Shown in pieces: positions 42,683-50,822 of a stretch of DNA of 64,000 nt. A program made the translations under genes and the position numbers. Each line of letters starts with the position of its first letter. The first letter of the stretch is position 1. The stretch covers positions 1-64,000 of the forward strand of contig JBCFBK010000011.1 in NCBI GenBank assembly GCA_038562555.1. The letters are read 5' to 3'. The stretch comes from JBCFBK01 sp038562555 (GTDB lineage Bacteria; Bacteroidota; Bacteroidia; Bacteroidales; Prolixibacteraceae). The notes beneath the pieces are model-generated. The model was not told where the DNA came from and ran no database searches. It saw only the letters and a program-made list of their open reading frames with translations.

Positions 42683-43075
42683 ATGGGAACATTTCTTTTT
42701 GTTGTTATCTCAGCATTAGCCCTCGGATTGGGCATTGCTCTTTTCTTACAAGCCAGCACGAATGATAAGCTGGAAGTCGAAAACGCTAAGCTGAAAAGCG
42801 CGAACCAGGGTCTTATGGCCGAAACGAACAGACTACGAACTCAAATCCTGCTCGGTAGTGAGAAGGTAAAAGCCAGAGATGCCATAATTGAGTCTCTTAC
42901 AAACGGATATGAGGAAGCGCAAAAGAAAATAGCTGAACTGGAAACAGCCCTTTCTAAACTCCCGGCCAAAGACCCAAAGACGGGCAAATTTGTATCAAAA
43001 AAGCCGGTGTACGCACAGGCAGAACCGGTAAAACGAAAGATCACGATTCGCAAAGCTGAACCTGAATTGGTTTAA
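42683..43075 (+). CDS. membrane-anchored coiled-coil phage protein, 130 aa
   Basis: One transmembrane helix (about 4-24), then a coiled coil over about 28-90 (KLEVENAKLKSANQGL, KKIAELETALSK) and a basic Pro-containing tail (VKRKITIRKAEPELV). No known family. Its topology would fit a scaffold holding a phage complex at the inner membrane. Confidence 0.7.
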   Translation: MGTFLFVVISALALGLGIALFLQASTNDKLEVENAKLKSANQGLMAETNRLRTQILLGSEKVKARDAIIESLTNGYEEAQKKIAELETALSKLPAKDPKTGKFVSKKPVYAQAEPVKRKITIRKAEPELV

Positions 43076-43113
43076 TCCGAAACACTTTTATTAATTATTA
43101 ATATCAAAAACCT

Positions 43114-43593
43114 ATGAATTTCACGATTGAGATTACAGCGTCGAAACCTTTGTTAGACGCACTTACACAGATCGCTGCTGCCTTACAGGGGCAGCGGTCA
43201 TTTACTCCGGTTGAACCCGTAGAACCGGCTGCAATTGCGGCATCCATTGCAGAAGCTGTAACCGCTCCGGCTGCTGAGCCTGAACAGGCACCGGCCAAAA
43301 CACGCAGACGGACAAACAAAGCGACAGAACAACCTGCCGCAGAGGCAACGGAAGTACCTGAGACCGCAGAACAAGCCCCTGCACCCGTCGTGCAGAATAC
43401 AGGGGAAAAGATCACCATTGAGGCGGTCAGAGCTGCCGTCCGGGAGTTCACAACGACTCCGGAAAAGAGGGAGCAGGCAAGAGCCCTGTTAATCGAAATA
43501 GGCGCCGCCTCCGTTACGAATCTGGATGAAAGCAAGTACGCTGAATTCCTCGAAAAACTGAATGCCTTATGCCCGGAGAACACGCCGTCTTAA
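43114..43593 (+). CDS. phage protein with Ala/Pro/Glu-rich linker, 159 aa
   Basis: A short N-terminal segment, a low-complexity Ala/Pro/Glu linker with a basic KTRRRTNKATEQ patch, and a conserved-looking C-terminal helical domain (ITIEAVRAAVREFTTTPEKR, then INEIGA-like ALLIEIGAASVTNLDESKYA). That C-terminal module occurs in many phage early proteins next to DUF2800/DUF2815 genes; its job is unknown. Overlaps the DUF2800 start by 25 bp. Confidence 0.75.
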   Translation: MNFTIEITASKPLLDALTQIAAALQGQRSFTPVEPVEPAAIAASIAEAVTAPAAEPEQAPAKTRRRTNKATEQPAAEATEVPETAEQAPAPVVQNTGEKITIEAVRAAVREFTTTPEKREQARALLIEIGAASVTNLDESKYAEFLEKLNALCPENTPS

Positions 43594-44741
43594 GCCCGTC
43601 CGGCGCGAGTCGCTGGCTGGCTTGTACACCATCTGCCCGTCTTGAAATGCAGTACCCGGACACCTCCGGGGCTGCTGCGGCAGAGGGCACCGTAGCGCAT
43701 GCGCTCGGTGAAGCAATCATCCGCAGGCACGTGTTCTCGGGAGCGGAGCGGGTCAAAGCAAATGCCGAGATCATGCGGATCGAGAAAGACCCGTACTACT
43801 GCGAGGACATGCAGGCGCATTGTGAGGACTATGCCACCTTTGTTATCGAGCTGTTTGAAGAAGCAAAGACCCGTAACAGCGACGCTGTCATTAAGGTAGA
43901 ACAGAAACTCGACCTCACAGACTATGTCCCGGAAGGCTTCGGCACGGGTGACTGCATTATCATCGCAGATGGCACCTTGTACATTATCGACCTGAAATAT
44001 GGCAAGGGTGTTCTGGTGAGTTGCGAGAACAACAAACAAATGATGCTCTACGCTCTGGGGGCCTTACGCGAGTTTGACTTCCTCTACGACATTCACGCAG
44101 TCTCCATGACTATCTATCAACCCCGCCTGAACAACATTTCAACTTTTGAAATGCCCGTCAGGATGCTGCATAAGTGGGCAGAGGACGAACTGGTGCCGCG
44201 TTCAAAAATGGCCTTTGAAGGCGTTGGCGAATTCGCACCGGGGAAGCACTGCCAATTCTGCAAAGCACGGGTACAGTGCAAGGCGCTGGCAGAGTATAAT
44301 CTGGAACTTGCAAAATACGAGTTTCAGAAAGCTAATCTGCTGGAAGATGCCGATATCGCTGATATCATGGATCGTGCCAGCATGTTCACGAGCTGGCTGA
44401 ATTCGATACAGGAGTATGCCCTGAAAGAAGCTGTGGACAACGGGAAGAAGTGGCCGGGGTACAAACTGGTTGAAGGCCGTTCAAACCGATGTTACAAGGA
44501 TCAGGACTTGGTTGTCAAGACCCTTAAGGACGCCGGGTACCCGGAGGATCTTCTGTACACTCGCTCACTACTCGGTATTACCGCAATGGAGAAGACGATC
44601 ACAGCAAAGCAGTTCTCTGTCTTGCTTGGAGATCTGGTCATCAAGCCAGCGGGAAAACCTACTCTCGTACCGGCAACCGACAAACGCCCGGAATGGAACA
44701 GCGTAGAAAGCGCAGTCAAGGATTTTTCAGAAGTAAGTTAA
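43569..44741 (+). CDS. DUF2800 protein, PD-(D/E)XK (Cas4/RecB-like) nuclease
   Basis: 390 residues. Core nuclease residues are visible in EGTVAHALGEAI (His), GTGDCIIIADG (Asp) and YIIDLKYGKGVLV (D-x-K). Cys residues in SRWLACTPSA and in GKHCQFCKARVQCKAL near residue 235 form the one-plus-three arrangement that holds a 4Fe-4S cluster in Cas4/AddB-type nucleases. In phages this gene is a standing partner of DUF2815 and a family A polymerase, so a role in recombination-linked replication is likely. Confidence 0.85.
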   Translation: MPGEHAVLSPSGASRWLACTPSARLEMQYPDTSGAAAAEGTVAHALGEAIIRRHVFSGAERVKANAEIMRIEKDPYYCEDMQAHCEDYATFVIELFEEAKTRNSDAVIKVEQKLDLTDYVPEGFGTGDCIIIADGTLYIIDLKYGKGVLVSCENNKQMMLYALGALREFDFLYDIHAVSMTIYQPRLNNISTFEMPVRMLHKWAEDELVPRSKMAFEGVGEFAPGKHCQFCKARVQCKALAEYNLELAKYEFQKANLLEDADIADIMDRASMFTSWLNSIQEYALKEAVDNGKKWPGYKLVEGRSNRCYKDQDLVVKTLKDAGYPEDLLYTRSLLGITAMEKTITAKQFSVLLGDLVIKPAGKPTLVPATDKRPEWNSVESAVKDFSEVS

Positions 44742-44757
44742 CCCTTTTTACATATTT

Positions 44758-45498
44758 ATGACAAAAGAAGAAGTATTGCAGCAGTGTACTGTTGAAGGAA
44801 ACGTAGTTAAATTACCAGCTGTACAGCTTGAAAGGAAGCTGTATCAAGAGGTTGCCAAATCACTTGAATTGATTGGTGGAAAATGGAAGGGGAACAAAGT
44901 TTGTGGCTTTGTTTTTCCGGAAGATCCTACCGAATTACTTGAACAGATCGCGAATGGTGAAAAGCGAAATCTGAAAAAAGAATTTCAGTTTTTTGGTACG
45001 CCGGATGCTCTAGCTGATCAACTTGTAAAAGCGGCAAACATTCAGGCTGGAAACAAAGTGCTAGAACCATCTGCCGGACAAGGAGCCATCGTAAAGGCTA
45101 TTAACCGGGCAGGGATTGAAGAAGTATTTTGTTACGAACTCATGCCGGTCAATAAAACCATACTCAATAAAATACCGGCGGTTAGGTTTTTGGGAGATGA
45201 CTTTTTAAACCCAAACGGGACTGGACATCTGAAATTTGACCGGATTATTGCCAATCCGCCTTTTTCGAAAAATCAAGATATCGACCACGTTCGGGAAATG
45301 TATAATCGCCTTGCCCCGAAGGGCCGTCTTGTGTCGATAACCTCAGAACACTGGAACATGTCTAGCAACAGGAAAGAGACTGATTTCCGGGCATGGTTGG
45401 ACGAACTGGACGCCGGAATATTCCCTATAGAGAAGGGAGCATTTAAGGAATCCGGAACTGCCGTCGGCGGTATAATTGTCATACTTGACAAAAATTAG
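44758..45498 (+). CDS. N6-adenine DNA methyltransferase
   Basis: 246 residues. SAM-binding motif I is VLEPSAGQGAIV at about residue 101 and the catalytic motif IV is ANPPFSKNQD at about 163 (NPPF, N6-adenine type). About 75 residues precede the Rossmann core and may recognise DNA. No restriction gene is next to it, so it is an orphan enzyme, probably protecting phage DNA or marking it. First of four methyltransferases in this phage. Confidence 0.88.
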   Translation: MTKEEVLQQCTVEGNVVKLPAVQLERKLYQEVAKSLELIGGKWKGNKVCGFVFPEDPTELLEQIANGEKRNLKKEFQFFGTPDALADQLVKAANIQAGNKVLEPSAGQGAIVKAINRAGIEEVFCYELMPVNKTILNKIPAVRFLGDDFLNPNGTGHLKFDRIIANPPFSKNQDIDHVREMYNRLAPKGRLVSITSEHWNMSSNRKETDFRAWLDELDAGIFPIEKGAFKESGTAVGGIIVILDKN

Positions 45499-45532
45499 AT
45501 CAAATTGTATAACCTTTTTATTTTCAAACATT

Positions 45533-46081
45533 ATGAACGAAGTTCAAGAAACAAAAGTAATCACCGGCAAAGTCCGGTTCAGTTATTTACACGTGTTCGA
45601 ACCTTCATCGATTGATGAAGGTCAGGAGAAAAAGTACTCCGTGTCGCTGATCATCCCTAAAAAGGACAAAGCGACGATCGTTAAGATCAACAAAGCCATC
45701 GAGGCTGCGAAGGAAGCAGGCAAAGTGAAGTTGGGAGGTAAGATCCCCGCAAATTTGAAAACACCGCTTCGTGACGGCGACGAGGAAAGGCCGGAGGATG
45801 AAGCCTACGCGGGTGCTTACTTTCTTAATGCCAACTGCCGGACAAAGCCGGGTCTGGTTGACCAGAAACTCAACCCGATCATGAGTCAGGACGAATTGTA
45901 CTCAGGTTGCTATGGCCGGGCATCAGTCACGTTCTATGCCTTCAACACCTCCGGGAATAAGGGCATTGCCTGCGGACTGAACAACCTTATGAAGCTGGAA
46001 GATGGTGAGAGTCTGGGAGGCCGCGCAACGGCAGAATCGGACTTTGCCGAATTCGCGCAATCGGTTGACGATTTAATGTAG
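45533..46081 (+). CDS. DUF2815 single-stranded DNA-binding protein
   Basis: 182 residues. Begins after an A/T leader at ATG 45533 (MNEVQETKVITGKVRFSYLHVF). DUF2815 proteins have an OB-fold and act as phage single-stranded DNA-binding proteins; the blocks KYSVSLIIPKKDK, LRDGDEERPEDEAYAGAYF (split) and the acidic C-terminal tail SVDDLM fit. Sits between DUF2800/methyltransferase and the polymerase genes, as in many phages. Confidence 0.87.
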   Translation: MNEVQETKVITGKVRFSYLHVFEPSSIDEGQEKKYSVSLIIPKKDKATIVKINKAIEAAKEAGKVKLGGKIPANLKTPLRDGDEERPEDEAYAGAYFLNANCRTKPGLVDQKLNPIMSQDELYSGCYGRASVTFYAFNTSGNKGIACGLNNLMKLEDGESLGGRATAESDFAEFAQSVDDLM

Positions 46082-46168
46082 CGGCTGCCGCCTGTTTTCT
46101 CTGTTTTTTGACAGTTTCTCTGTTCAGGCTCACAAGGATCAAAAAGAGAAGAAACAAAACATCAAAAG

Positions 46169-46197
46169 ACAGCCCGTTAGTGCGGGCTGTTTTATTT
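46169..46197 (+). terminator. hairpin with T-tract directly before tRNA-like element 4
   Basis: ACAGCCCG (46169-46176) pairs with CGGGCTGT (46183-46190) around TTAGTG, then TTTATTT. The tRNA begins at 46198. Closes the DUF2815 transcript or defines the tRNA 5' side. Confidence 0.78.
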
Positions 46198-46273
46198 GGG
46201 ACTGTAGCTCAGTTGGTAGAGCGGCCCTGCACAAACAGGGTGGGCGTCGGTGGTTCGATTCCATCCGGTTCCA
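46198..46273 (+). tRNA. tRNA-like element 4, anticodon undetermined
   Basis: Acceptor GGGACTG/CGGTTCC (with wobble pairs), D arm GCTC-AGTTGGTA-GAGC and T arm GGTGG-TTCGATT-CCATC are all normal, with A73. The anticodon arm is not: GCCCT pairs with AGGGT leaving an 8-nt loop GCACAAAC, or with one more G-C pair a 6-nt loop CACAAA. Neither has U33, so no anticodon can be assigned (CAC or GCA by position only). The stem resembles that of element 2 (CCCTGC..CAGGGT). Confidence 0.6.
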
Positions 46274-46295
46274 CAAACCTAAAACACATAATCAA

Positions 46296-46508
46296 ATGAT
46301 ACCCTTACCCAAAAAGACCACAAAAACGGGTAAGCCTGTCTCTAAGATAGGCAAGCTTATCTATGTCAAGCCCTCGGGCAACTTCGAGATACTCGAACAG
46401 AACAAGCCTTTCCCTGCACTGCAAAAAGCGAAGAAGCGCTATATCCAACACGGGTACAACCCGGAGAAGTTAAAGATCACCTATTTTGAACCTCAAAAGC
46501 CATGTTAA
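46296..46508 (+). CDS. small basic phage protein, 70 aa
   Basis: Begins MIPLPKKTTKTGKPVSKIGK and is rich in Lys. A core IYVKPSGNFEILEQNKPF suggests a small beta fold. Unknown family. It overlaps the next gene by 7 bp. Confidence 0.6.
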   Translation: MIPLPKKTTKTGKPVSKIGKLIYVKPSGNFEILEQNKPFPALQKAKKRYIQHGYNPEKLKITYFEPQKPC

Positions 46509-47083
46509 GCGAAAGAATATTATCAGCAATGTACAATTGCTGTCTGCCTGACAGCAGCACGTACAAACACAAGTCCTTGAAAGGGCTGCTGTACACCGGC
46601 AATATGGCCGTAGCCAGCGATAACCACGTTATGGCTATCTTGACGCTTAAGCAGGCACCTGCTGCTCAGGATGTCGTTATCGACCGTGACGGCAACAGGA
46701 TAGAGGCCGAATACCCGCGTTGGCGTGGCGCACTGCCTGATAACCCTCAGGACTTCATGCCGGGGCCGGACTTTGGCGATCTGGTCTACGCCTGCGAGAA
46801 CCTGGATCACGGCAAACCTGACAACCCGGTGTTCCTCACGATCAACGGGGTATCTTTCAATCCGGTTGTGCTTATGCGTGTCATTAACGTGTACAGAGCT
46901 TTGAACGAAGTTCCTAAAATCTCTGTTCGCAGTAATGCTGACAAGGAATATTTTAAAAACAACCGTGCCATGTTCAAGTCAGAAAGCTGTCTGGCTATGG
47001 CAATGTGTGTGCAACTGCTTAACCTGCACGAGACTACTGCCGTGTCTTTGGAAGAAGCTATCGAAATAGGAGAGTTATTATGA
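46502..47083 (+). CDS. hypothetical phage protein, 193 aa
   Basis: Not recognised. Contains repeated hydrophobic beta-strands (LLYTGNMAVASDNHVMAILTL, DNPVFLTINGVSFNPVVLM split) that recall sliding-clamp-like domains encoded beside phage polymerases, but I cannot confirm this. Located between the SSB-like gene and the polymerase in a chain of overlapping genes, so a replication accessory role is plausible. Confidence 0.6.
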   Translation: MLSERILSAMYNCCLPDSSTYKHKSLKGLLYTGNMAVASDNHVMAILTLKQAPAAQDVVIDRDGNRIEAEYPRWRGALPDNPQDFMPGPDFGDLVYACENLDHGKPDNPVFLTINGVSFNPVVLMRVINVYRALNEVPKISVRSNADKEYFKNNRAMFKSESCLAMAMCVQLLNLHETTAVSLEEAIEIGELL

Positions 47084-47538
47084 AGAACGGGAATATAACC
47101 TTTGAGGATATTGCGCATCACGTGCCGGAGAACTGGGATGATTTAAAGCCTGAATGGGATGGGACAACGAAATCCGATTTACTTGAAAATCTTAAAAAAC
47201 GTGTTAATGCTACGAATCGCATTAACGCTCAGGCAGCATTAAAGCCTACCTCGCTCAATCGCAGATGCAAAGAGTTTCAAAAGTACTACGCCGCTTTAAG
47301 CTCCCTGACTTTTGACCAGATGCAGCTTTACAAGCAGATATTCAAGAACGAGAAGATACTGAAGACTCTGGAAACAAAGCAAGTACTATTTTACTTTGAG
47401 AAGGGCCTGTTAACAAGGCCTACGCCAAAACCCTGTATAGTACCCACTAAAGAAGAATACTGGGTGCCTGACAGGGAGTTCATATGCCCAATATTCGATG
47501 CTTTACCAAAATCACTAATTTATCAAGACCTCTTATAA
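47080..47538 (+). CDS. hypothetical phage protein, 152 aa
   Basis: Overlaps the previous gene by four bases and ends one base before the polymerase ATG. Helical and charged; segments NGNITFEDIAHHVPENWDDL and QMQLYKQIFKNEKILKTLE. No recognised domain. Translational coupling suggests it acts with the polymerase. Confidence 0.6.
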   Translation: MKNGNITFEDIAHHVPENWDDLKPEWDGTTKSDLLENLKKRVNATNRINAQAALKPTSLNRRCKEFQKYYAALSSLTFDQMQLYKQIFKNEKILKTLETKQVLFYFEKGLLTRPTPKPCIVPTKEEYWVPDREFICPIFDALPKSLIYQDLL

Positions 47539-47539
47539 A

Positions 47540-49495
47540 ATGATGACCCTCGGAATAGACATTGAAACATACAGCCCTGTTGACCTTGCAAAATGCGGTG
47601 TGTACAAGTATGCCAAGCATCCGGACTTTCGTATCCTGCTGTTCGGATACAGCTGGAATGGTGGACCCATTACGGTGTTGGAGATTGACGAAGACGGGGA
47701 AGTGGATCTGCCGGATGACGTGTTCGACGCTCTGACCGATCCGGATGTCTTGAAGACGGCGCACAATGCCGCCTTTGAACGGGTGTGCTTATCGACGTTT
47801 TACGGCATTGACATGCCGGTGGAACAGTGGGAATGCTCGATGATCAAATGTGCCATGCTTGGCCTCCCGCTGGCCTTGGGGCAGGTGGCAAAGGTGCTGA
47901 GACTTCCGGAGCAGAAAATGGCAGCAGGAAAGGCCTTAATCCGGTATTTCTGTATGCCTTGCAAACCCACAAAAACAAACGGAGGACGCACACGGAATTT
48001 CCCACAGCACGATCCAGGCAAATGGGATCTTTTCAAAACCTACAACGGTCTGGATGTAGAGGTGGAGCAGGCAGAACGTAAGAAAGTGGCTTTTTTCGAG
48101 ATACCCGACAAGGAAAAAGAGTTATACTGCCTTGACCAACGTATCAATGACAGGGGTGTTATGATAGACCGCAAGCTGGTTATTAACGCTATTCGGATCA
48201 ACGAAGAATATACCGGAAAGCTGCTTGAAGAAGCGACTCTGATAACCGGGTTGAGCAACGCAAACTCCGTCAAACAGCTAAAAAAATGGTTAACCGAGGA
48301 AACCGGGGAAGAAGTCAAGTCCCTTTCTAAAGGCAAAATCCCCGATATGATCAAAGCCACCGACGATGAAAAAGTAAAAAGACTTTTAGAAATAAGACAG
48401 GAGGCTTCTAAAACATCAGTCAAAAAATACACAGCCATGCTGGCGTCCGTATGTTCGGATCTTCGTATTCGCGGACTTACTCAATTCTATGGGGCTAACA
48501 GGACCGGGCGTTTCAGTGGGAGATTTGTACAGCTTCAAAACTTGCCACAAAACCATTTAGCGGATCTGGACTTAGCCCGGCAGCTTGTCATTGAAGGCGA
48601 CGACGATATGCTGGAAATGCTCTTCGGAAATGTTCCTGACACCCTCTCACAGCTAATACGTACTGCGTTTATAGCTGCGCCGGGTGACAGGTTTATCGTT
48701 GCCGATTTCTCCGCTATCGAGGCTCGTATAATCGCGTGGCTGGCTGGTGAAAGTTGGGTACTGGACGTATTCCGGACACACGGAAAGATCTATGAGGCGT
48801 CTGCGGCTATGATGTTCCACGTCCCATTCGAGGAGGTGACCAAAGGCTCCGACTATCGGAAAAGAGGCAAAGTGGCAGTTTTGGCGCTGGGCTTTCAGGG
48901 TGGCGTAACTGCACTTACAAAGATGGACAAGGATAAAGCCATTCCCGACGAGGAGAAACCGGGCATTGTAAAGGCATACCGCGCCGCAAATCCACACATT
49001 GTGCGGTTGTGGTATGACGTCAACAATGCCGCGATAAAAGCGGTCGAGACAGGGGAAAGGGTGCGGATAAAGCAAAAAGGGATCGTATTCGAGGTTAAAC
49101 ACAACATTCTGTTTGTGACGCTCCCTTCCGGTCGTAAACTCAGCTATCTGCGCCCCCGGATCGGGACAAACCGTTTTGATGGAAAATCAGTCACCTATGA
49201 AGGCATGGGTCAAGAGACGAAAAAATGGTGCGTACAGGAGACATATGGTGGGAAGCTGACGGAAAACATAGTGCAGGCGATTGCTCGCGACATCCTTTGC
49301 GTGTCCATGCTGCGACTGGACAAAGCCGGATATCCGATCGTGTTCCATGTTCACGACGAAGCTATTTCCGAAATGCCCGAAGGTAAAGGGTCAGTCAAGG
49401 AAATGTGTGAAATTATGGCTCAGCCAATAAGCTGGGCAGAAGGCCTGCCGTTAAGAGCGGAAGGTTATGAAACGAAGTACTACAAAAAGGATTAA
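47540..49495 (+). CDS. family A DNA polymerase (phage type)
   Basis: A 651-residue replicative polymerase with an N-terminal 3'-5' exonuclease domain (DIETYSPVDLAKCG with exo I D-x-E, HNAAFE) and no 5'-3' exonuclease. Polymerase motif A is IVADFSAIEARI, motif B RKRGKVAVLALGFQGG and motif C VFHVHDEAI. Such shortened Pol A enzymes are typical of temperate phages that also carry DUF2800, DUF2815 and a VRR-NUC. Either of two adjacent ATG codons (47540, 47543) may be the start. Confidence 0.95.
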   Translation: MMTLGIDIETYSPVDLAKCGVYKYAKHPDFRILLFGYSWNGGPITVLEIDEDGEVDLPDDVFDALTDPDVLKTAHNAAFERVCLSTFYGIDMPVEQWECSMIKCAMLGLPLALGQVAKVLRLPEQKMAAGKALIRYFCMPCKPTKTNGGRTRNFPQHDPGKWDLFKTYNGLDVEVEQAERKKVAFFEIPDKEKELYCLDQRINDRGVMIDRKLVINAIRINEEYTGKLLEEATLITGLSNANSVKQLKKWLTEETGEEVKSLSKGKIPDMIKATDDEKVKRLLEIRQEASKTSVKKYTAMLASVCSDLRIRGLTQFYGANRTGRFSGRFVQLQNLPQNHLADLDLARQLVIEGDDDMLEMLFGNVPDTLSQLIRTAFIAAPGDRFIVADFSAIEARIIAWLAGESWVLDVFRTHGKIYEASAAMMFHVPFEEVTKGSDYRKRGKVAVLALGFQGGVTALTKMDKDKAIPDEEKPGIVKAYRAANPHIVRLWYDVNNAAIKAVETGERVRIKQKGIVFEVKHNILFVTLPSGRKLSYLRPRIGTNRFDGKSVTYEGMGQETKKWCVQETYGGKLTENIVQAIARDILCVSMLRLDKAGYPIVFHVHDEAISEMPEGKGSVKEMCEIMAQPISWAEGLPLRAEGYETKYYKKD

Positions 49496-49498
49496 ACA

Positions 49499-49699
49499 AT
49501 GCTAGGTAAACCTGCAGAATATGTGAAGGGTAGAAAATATCATTTGGCGTGGGCGAAGTCGAGAGCCTATGTGTGGCGTCTGATAGACTTCGATCCGGCC
49601 ATAAATACGGCTTGGGTAGAAACCCCAAAGACACATAAGCAACTGGTAGTAAAACTGTCAGACCTGAGAGACATAAACAAAAACTTACTAAAAGATTAA
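49499..49699 (+). CDS. small hypothetical phage protein, 66 aa
   Basis: Three bases after the polymerase stop. Residues such as YHLAWAKSRAYVWRLIDFD suggest a compact beta fold. Function unknown; position implies coupling to replication. Confidence 0.55.
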   Translation: MLGKPAEYVKGRKYHLAWAKSRAYVWRLIDFDPAINTAWVETPKTHKQLVVKLSDLRDINKNLLKD

Positions 49700-49702
49700 G
49701 CG

Positions 49703-50008
49703 ATGACGCAATCAGAATTTTTTAAAATCAAAACGTCGGGCAGGCTTGTAAGCTTTGCCCGGCAAATTGAGCTCCGCAAAGCCGGGATAGTACCAGCAAG
49801 CGACTTCCTGCTCGAATTCTGTAAAAAGATGCACCCAACCGGGTACATTAAAAGGATTAATGGCTTGGAGCTTGGCGTTTATTCAAAAACAATTTACGTC
49901 TACACCCTCTATAAAACTTCGATTACCCGCATAAAACAGCCTTTCGGCTACTCCGTATCCGGGATCGAGATTAAAGAATATGATTTACCTGAAAACCTTT
50001 GGCAATGA
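49703..50008 (+). CDS. hypothetical phage protein, 101 aa
   Basis: Unknown. Basic first half (RLVSFARQIELRKAGI) and beta-rich second half. Ends in an ATGA-type overlap with the next small gene. Confidence 0.55.
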   Translation: MTQSEFFKIKTSGRLVSFARQIELRKAGIVPASDFLLEFCKKMHPTGYIKRINGLELGVYSKTIYVYTLYKTSITRIKQPFGYSVSGIEIKEYDLPENLWQ

Positions 50009-50169
50009 TCCTCCGCAAATATGGCTTCTACCTGCACGGCTCAGAGCTGCTCAGGACCTGCACCTGCTGCAATAAAAAGCAGGCACGTGCAAAGATGATA
50101 CGCATGTATCCGCACCCTTCATTGAAAAGGGATATCGAAATTAAACTAATTGAAAAAGTGAGAGTATGA
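50005..50169 (+). CDS. small Cys-containing phage protein, 54 aa
   Basis: Starts at ATG 50005 overlapping the previous stop, and its own stop overlaps the next start (50166). A CTCC cluster at residues 19-22 followed by KKQARAKMIRMYP could be half of a zinc site. Kept because both junctions have the four-base overlap typical of real genes here. Confidence 0.55.
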   Translation: MILRKYGFYLHGSELLRTCTCCNKKQARAKMIRMYPHPSLKRDIEIKLIEKVRV

Positions 50170-50798
50170 AAATCCCAAATACCAAATTCTTCACCTTGAA
50201 AAATTACGTCTTCCGCTCAGCGGATTTCAAGCCTGATACGGAGTACGTGTTCGATGGTGGCCGGTTGATCGAGGATAAACCTTATAATTGTCAGGTGGTG
50301 CGTGGTGAGGAGTACACAGGCAACGGCAGGGTGGAAGAAGCACTGCGCTTGCTGGAAGTGATAACACAACTGCCGACACCGGCCAAGTCTGCACAATCTC
50401 AGGTGTACGACCTTGCGTTCAACGACCTTGCAATCCCGATACAGGAGTTCAGAAAAGCAACGGAGCCGCAAGGGTGTGTGCACTACATGCCGGAGTACTG
50501 GCAGAGCGGACTGGATGACTACTTAGAAGCCTCACGGGATTATCTTAGTCAGGTACCCGCGCTTTATGCCGCTGTCTCAGACAATATGATCCGTGACTGG
50601 TATTACGAGACGATCATCCTGCGACTTAAGAAGTGCGAAAGCCCCGACGATGTAGGCTTGTTCGTCCGGGACGTTTATGTTTCGGAGATGTTGGGGAGGT
50701 TTATCGTAGAGGCTGTAAACGAGTACAGCGGAAAAGTAATAACGGACAAATGGACTCTGCCAGCAGGCGCTTTTGGCGCTGGTGGGGGATCAATCTAA
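50166..50798 (+). CDS. hypothetical phage protein, 210 aa
   Basis: Not recognised. Mostly helical, acidic, with YMPEYWQSGLDDYLEASRDY in the centre and a Gly-rich end (GAFGAGGGSI). Overlaps the previous small gene by four bases and precedes the methyltransferase-DUF4942 gene by 24 bp. Confidence 0.6.
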   Translation: MKIPNTKFFTLKNYVFRSADFKPDTEYVFDGGRLIEDKPYNCQVVRGEEYTGNGRVEEALRLLEVITQLPTPAKSAQSQVYDLAFNDLAIPIQEFRKATEPQGCVHYMPEYWQSGLDDYLEASRDYLSQVPALYAAVSDNMIRDWYYETIILRLKKCESPDDVGLFVRDVYVSEMLGRFIVEAVNEYSGKVITDKWTLPAGAFGAGGGSI

Positions 50799-50822
50799 AA
50801 ACGAAAGAAAAATCTAATAATT

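Noticed and set aside
43104..43583. 159-codon minus-strand frame rich in Ser and Ala
   Set aside because: Mirror of the Ala/Pro/Glu-rich plus-strand gene; composition is a by-product of the low-complexity coding sequence.
46108..46299. 63-codon open frame across the region 46108-46299
   Set aside because: It runs through the terminator hairpin and the whole tRNA-like element 4, so it is an accidental frame.
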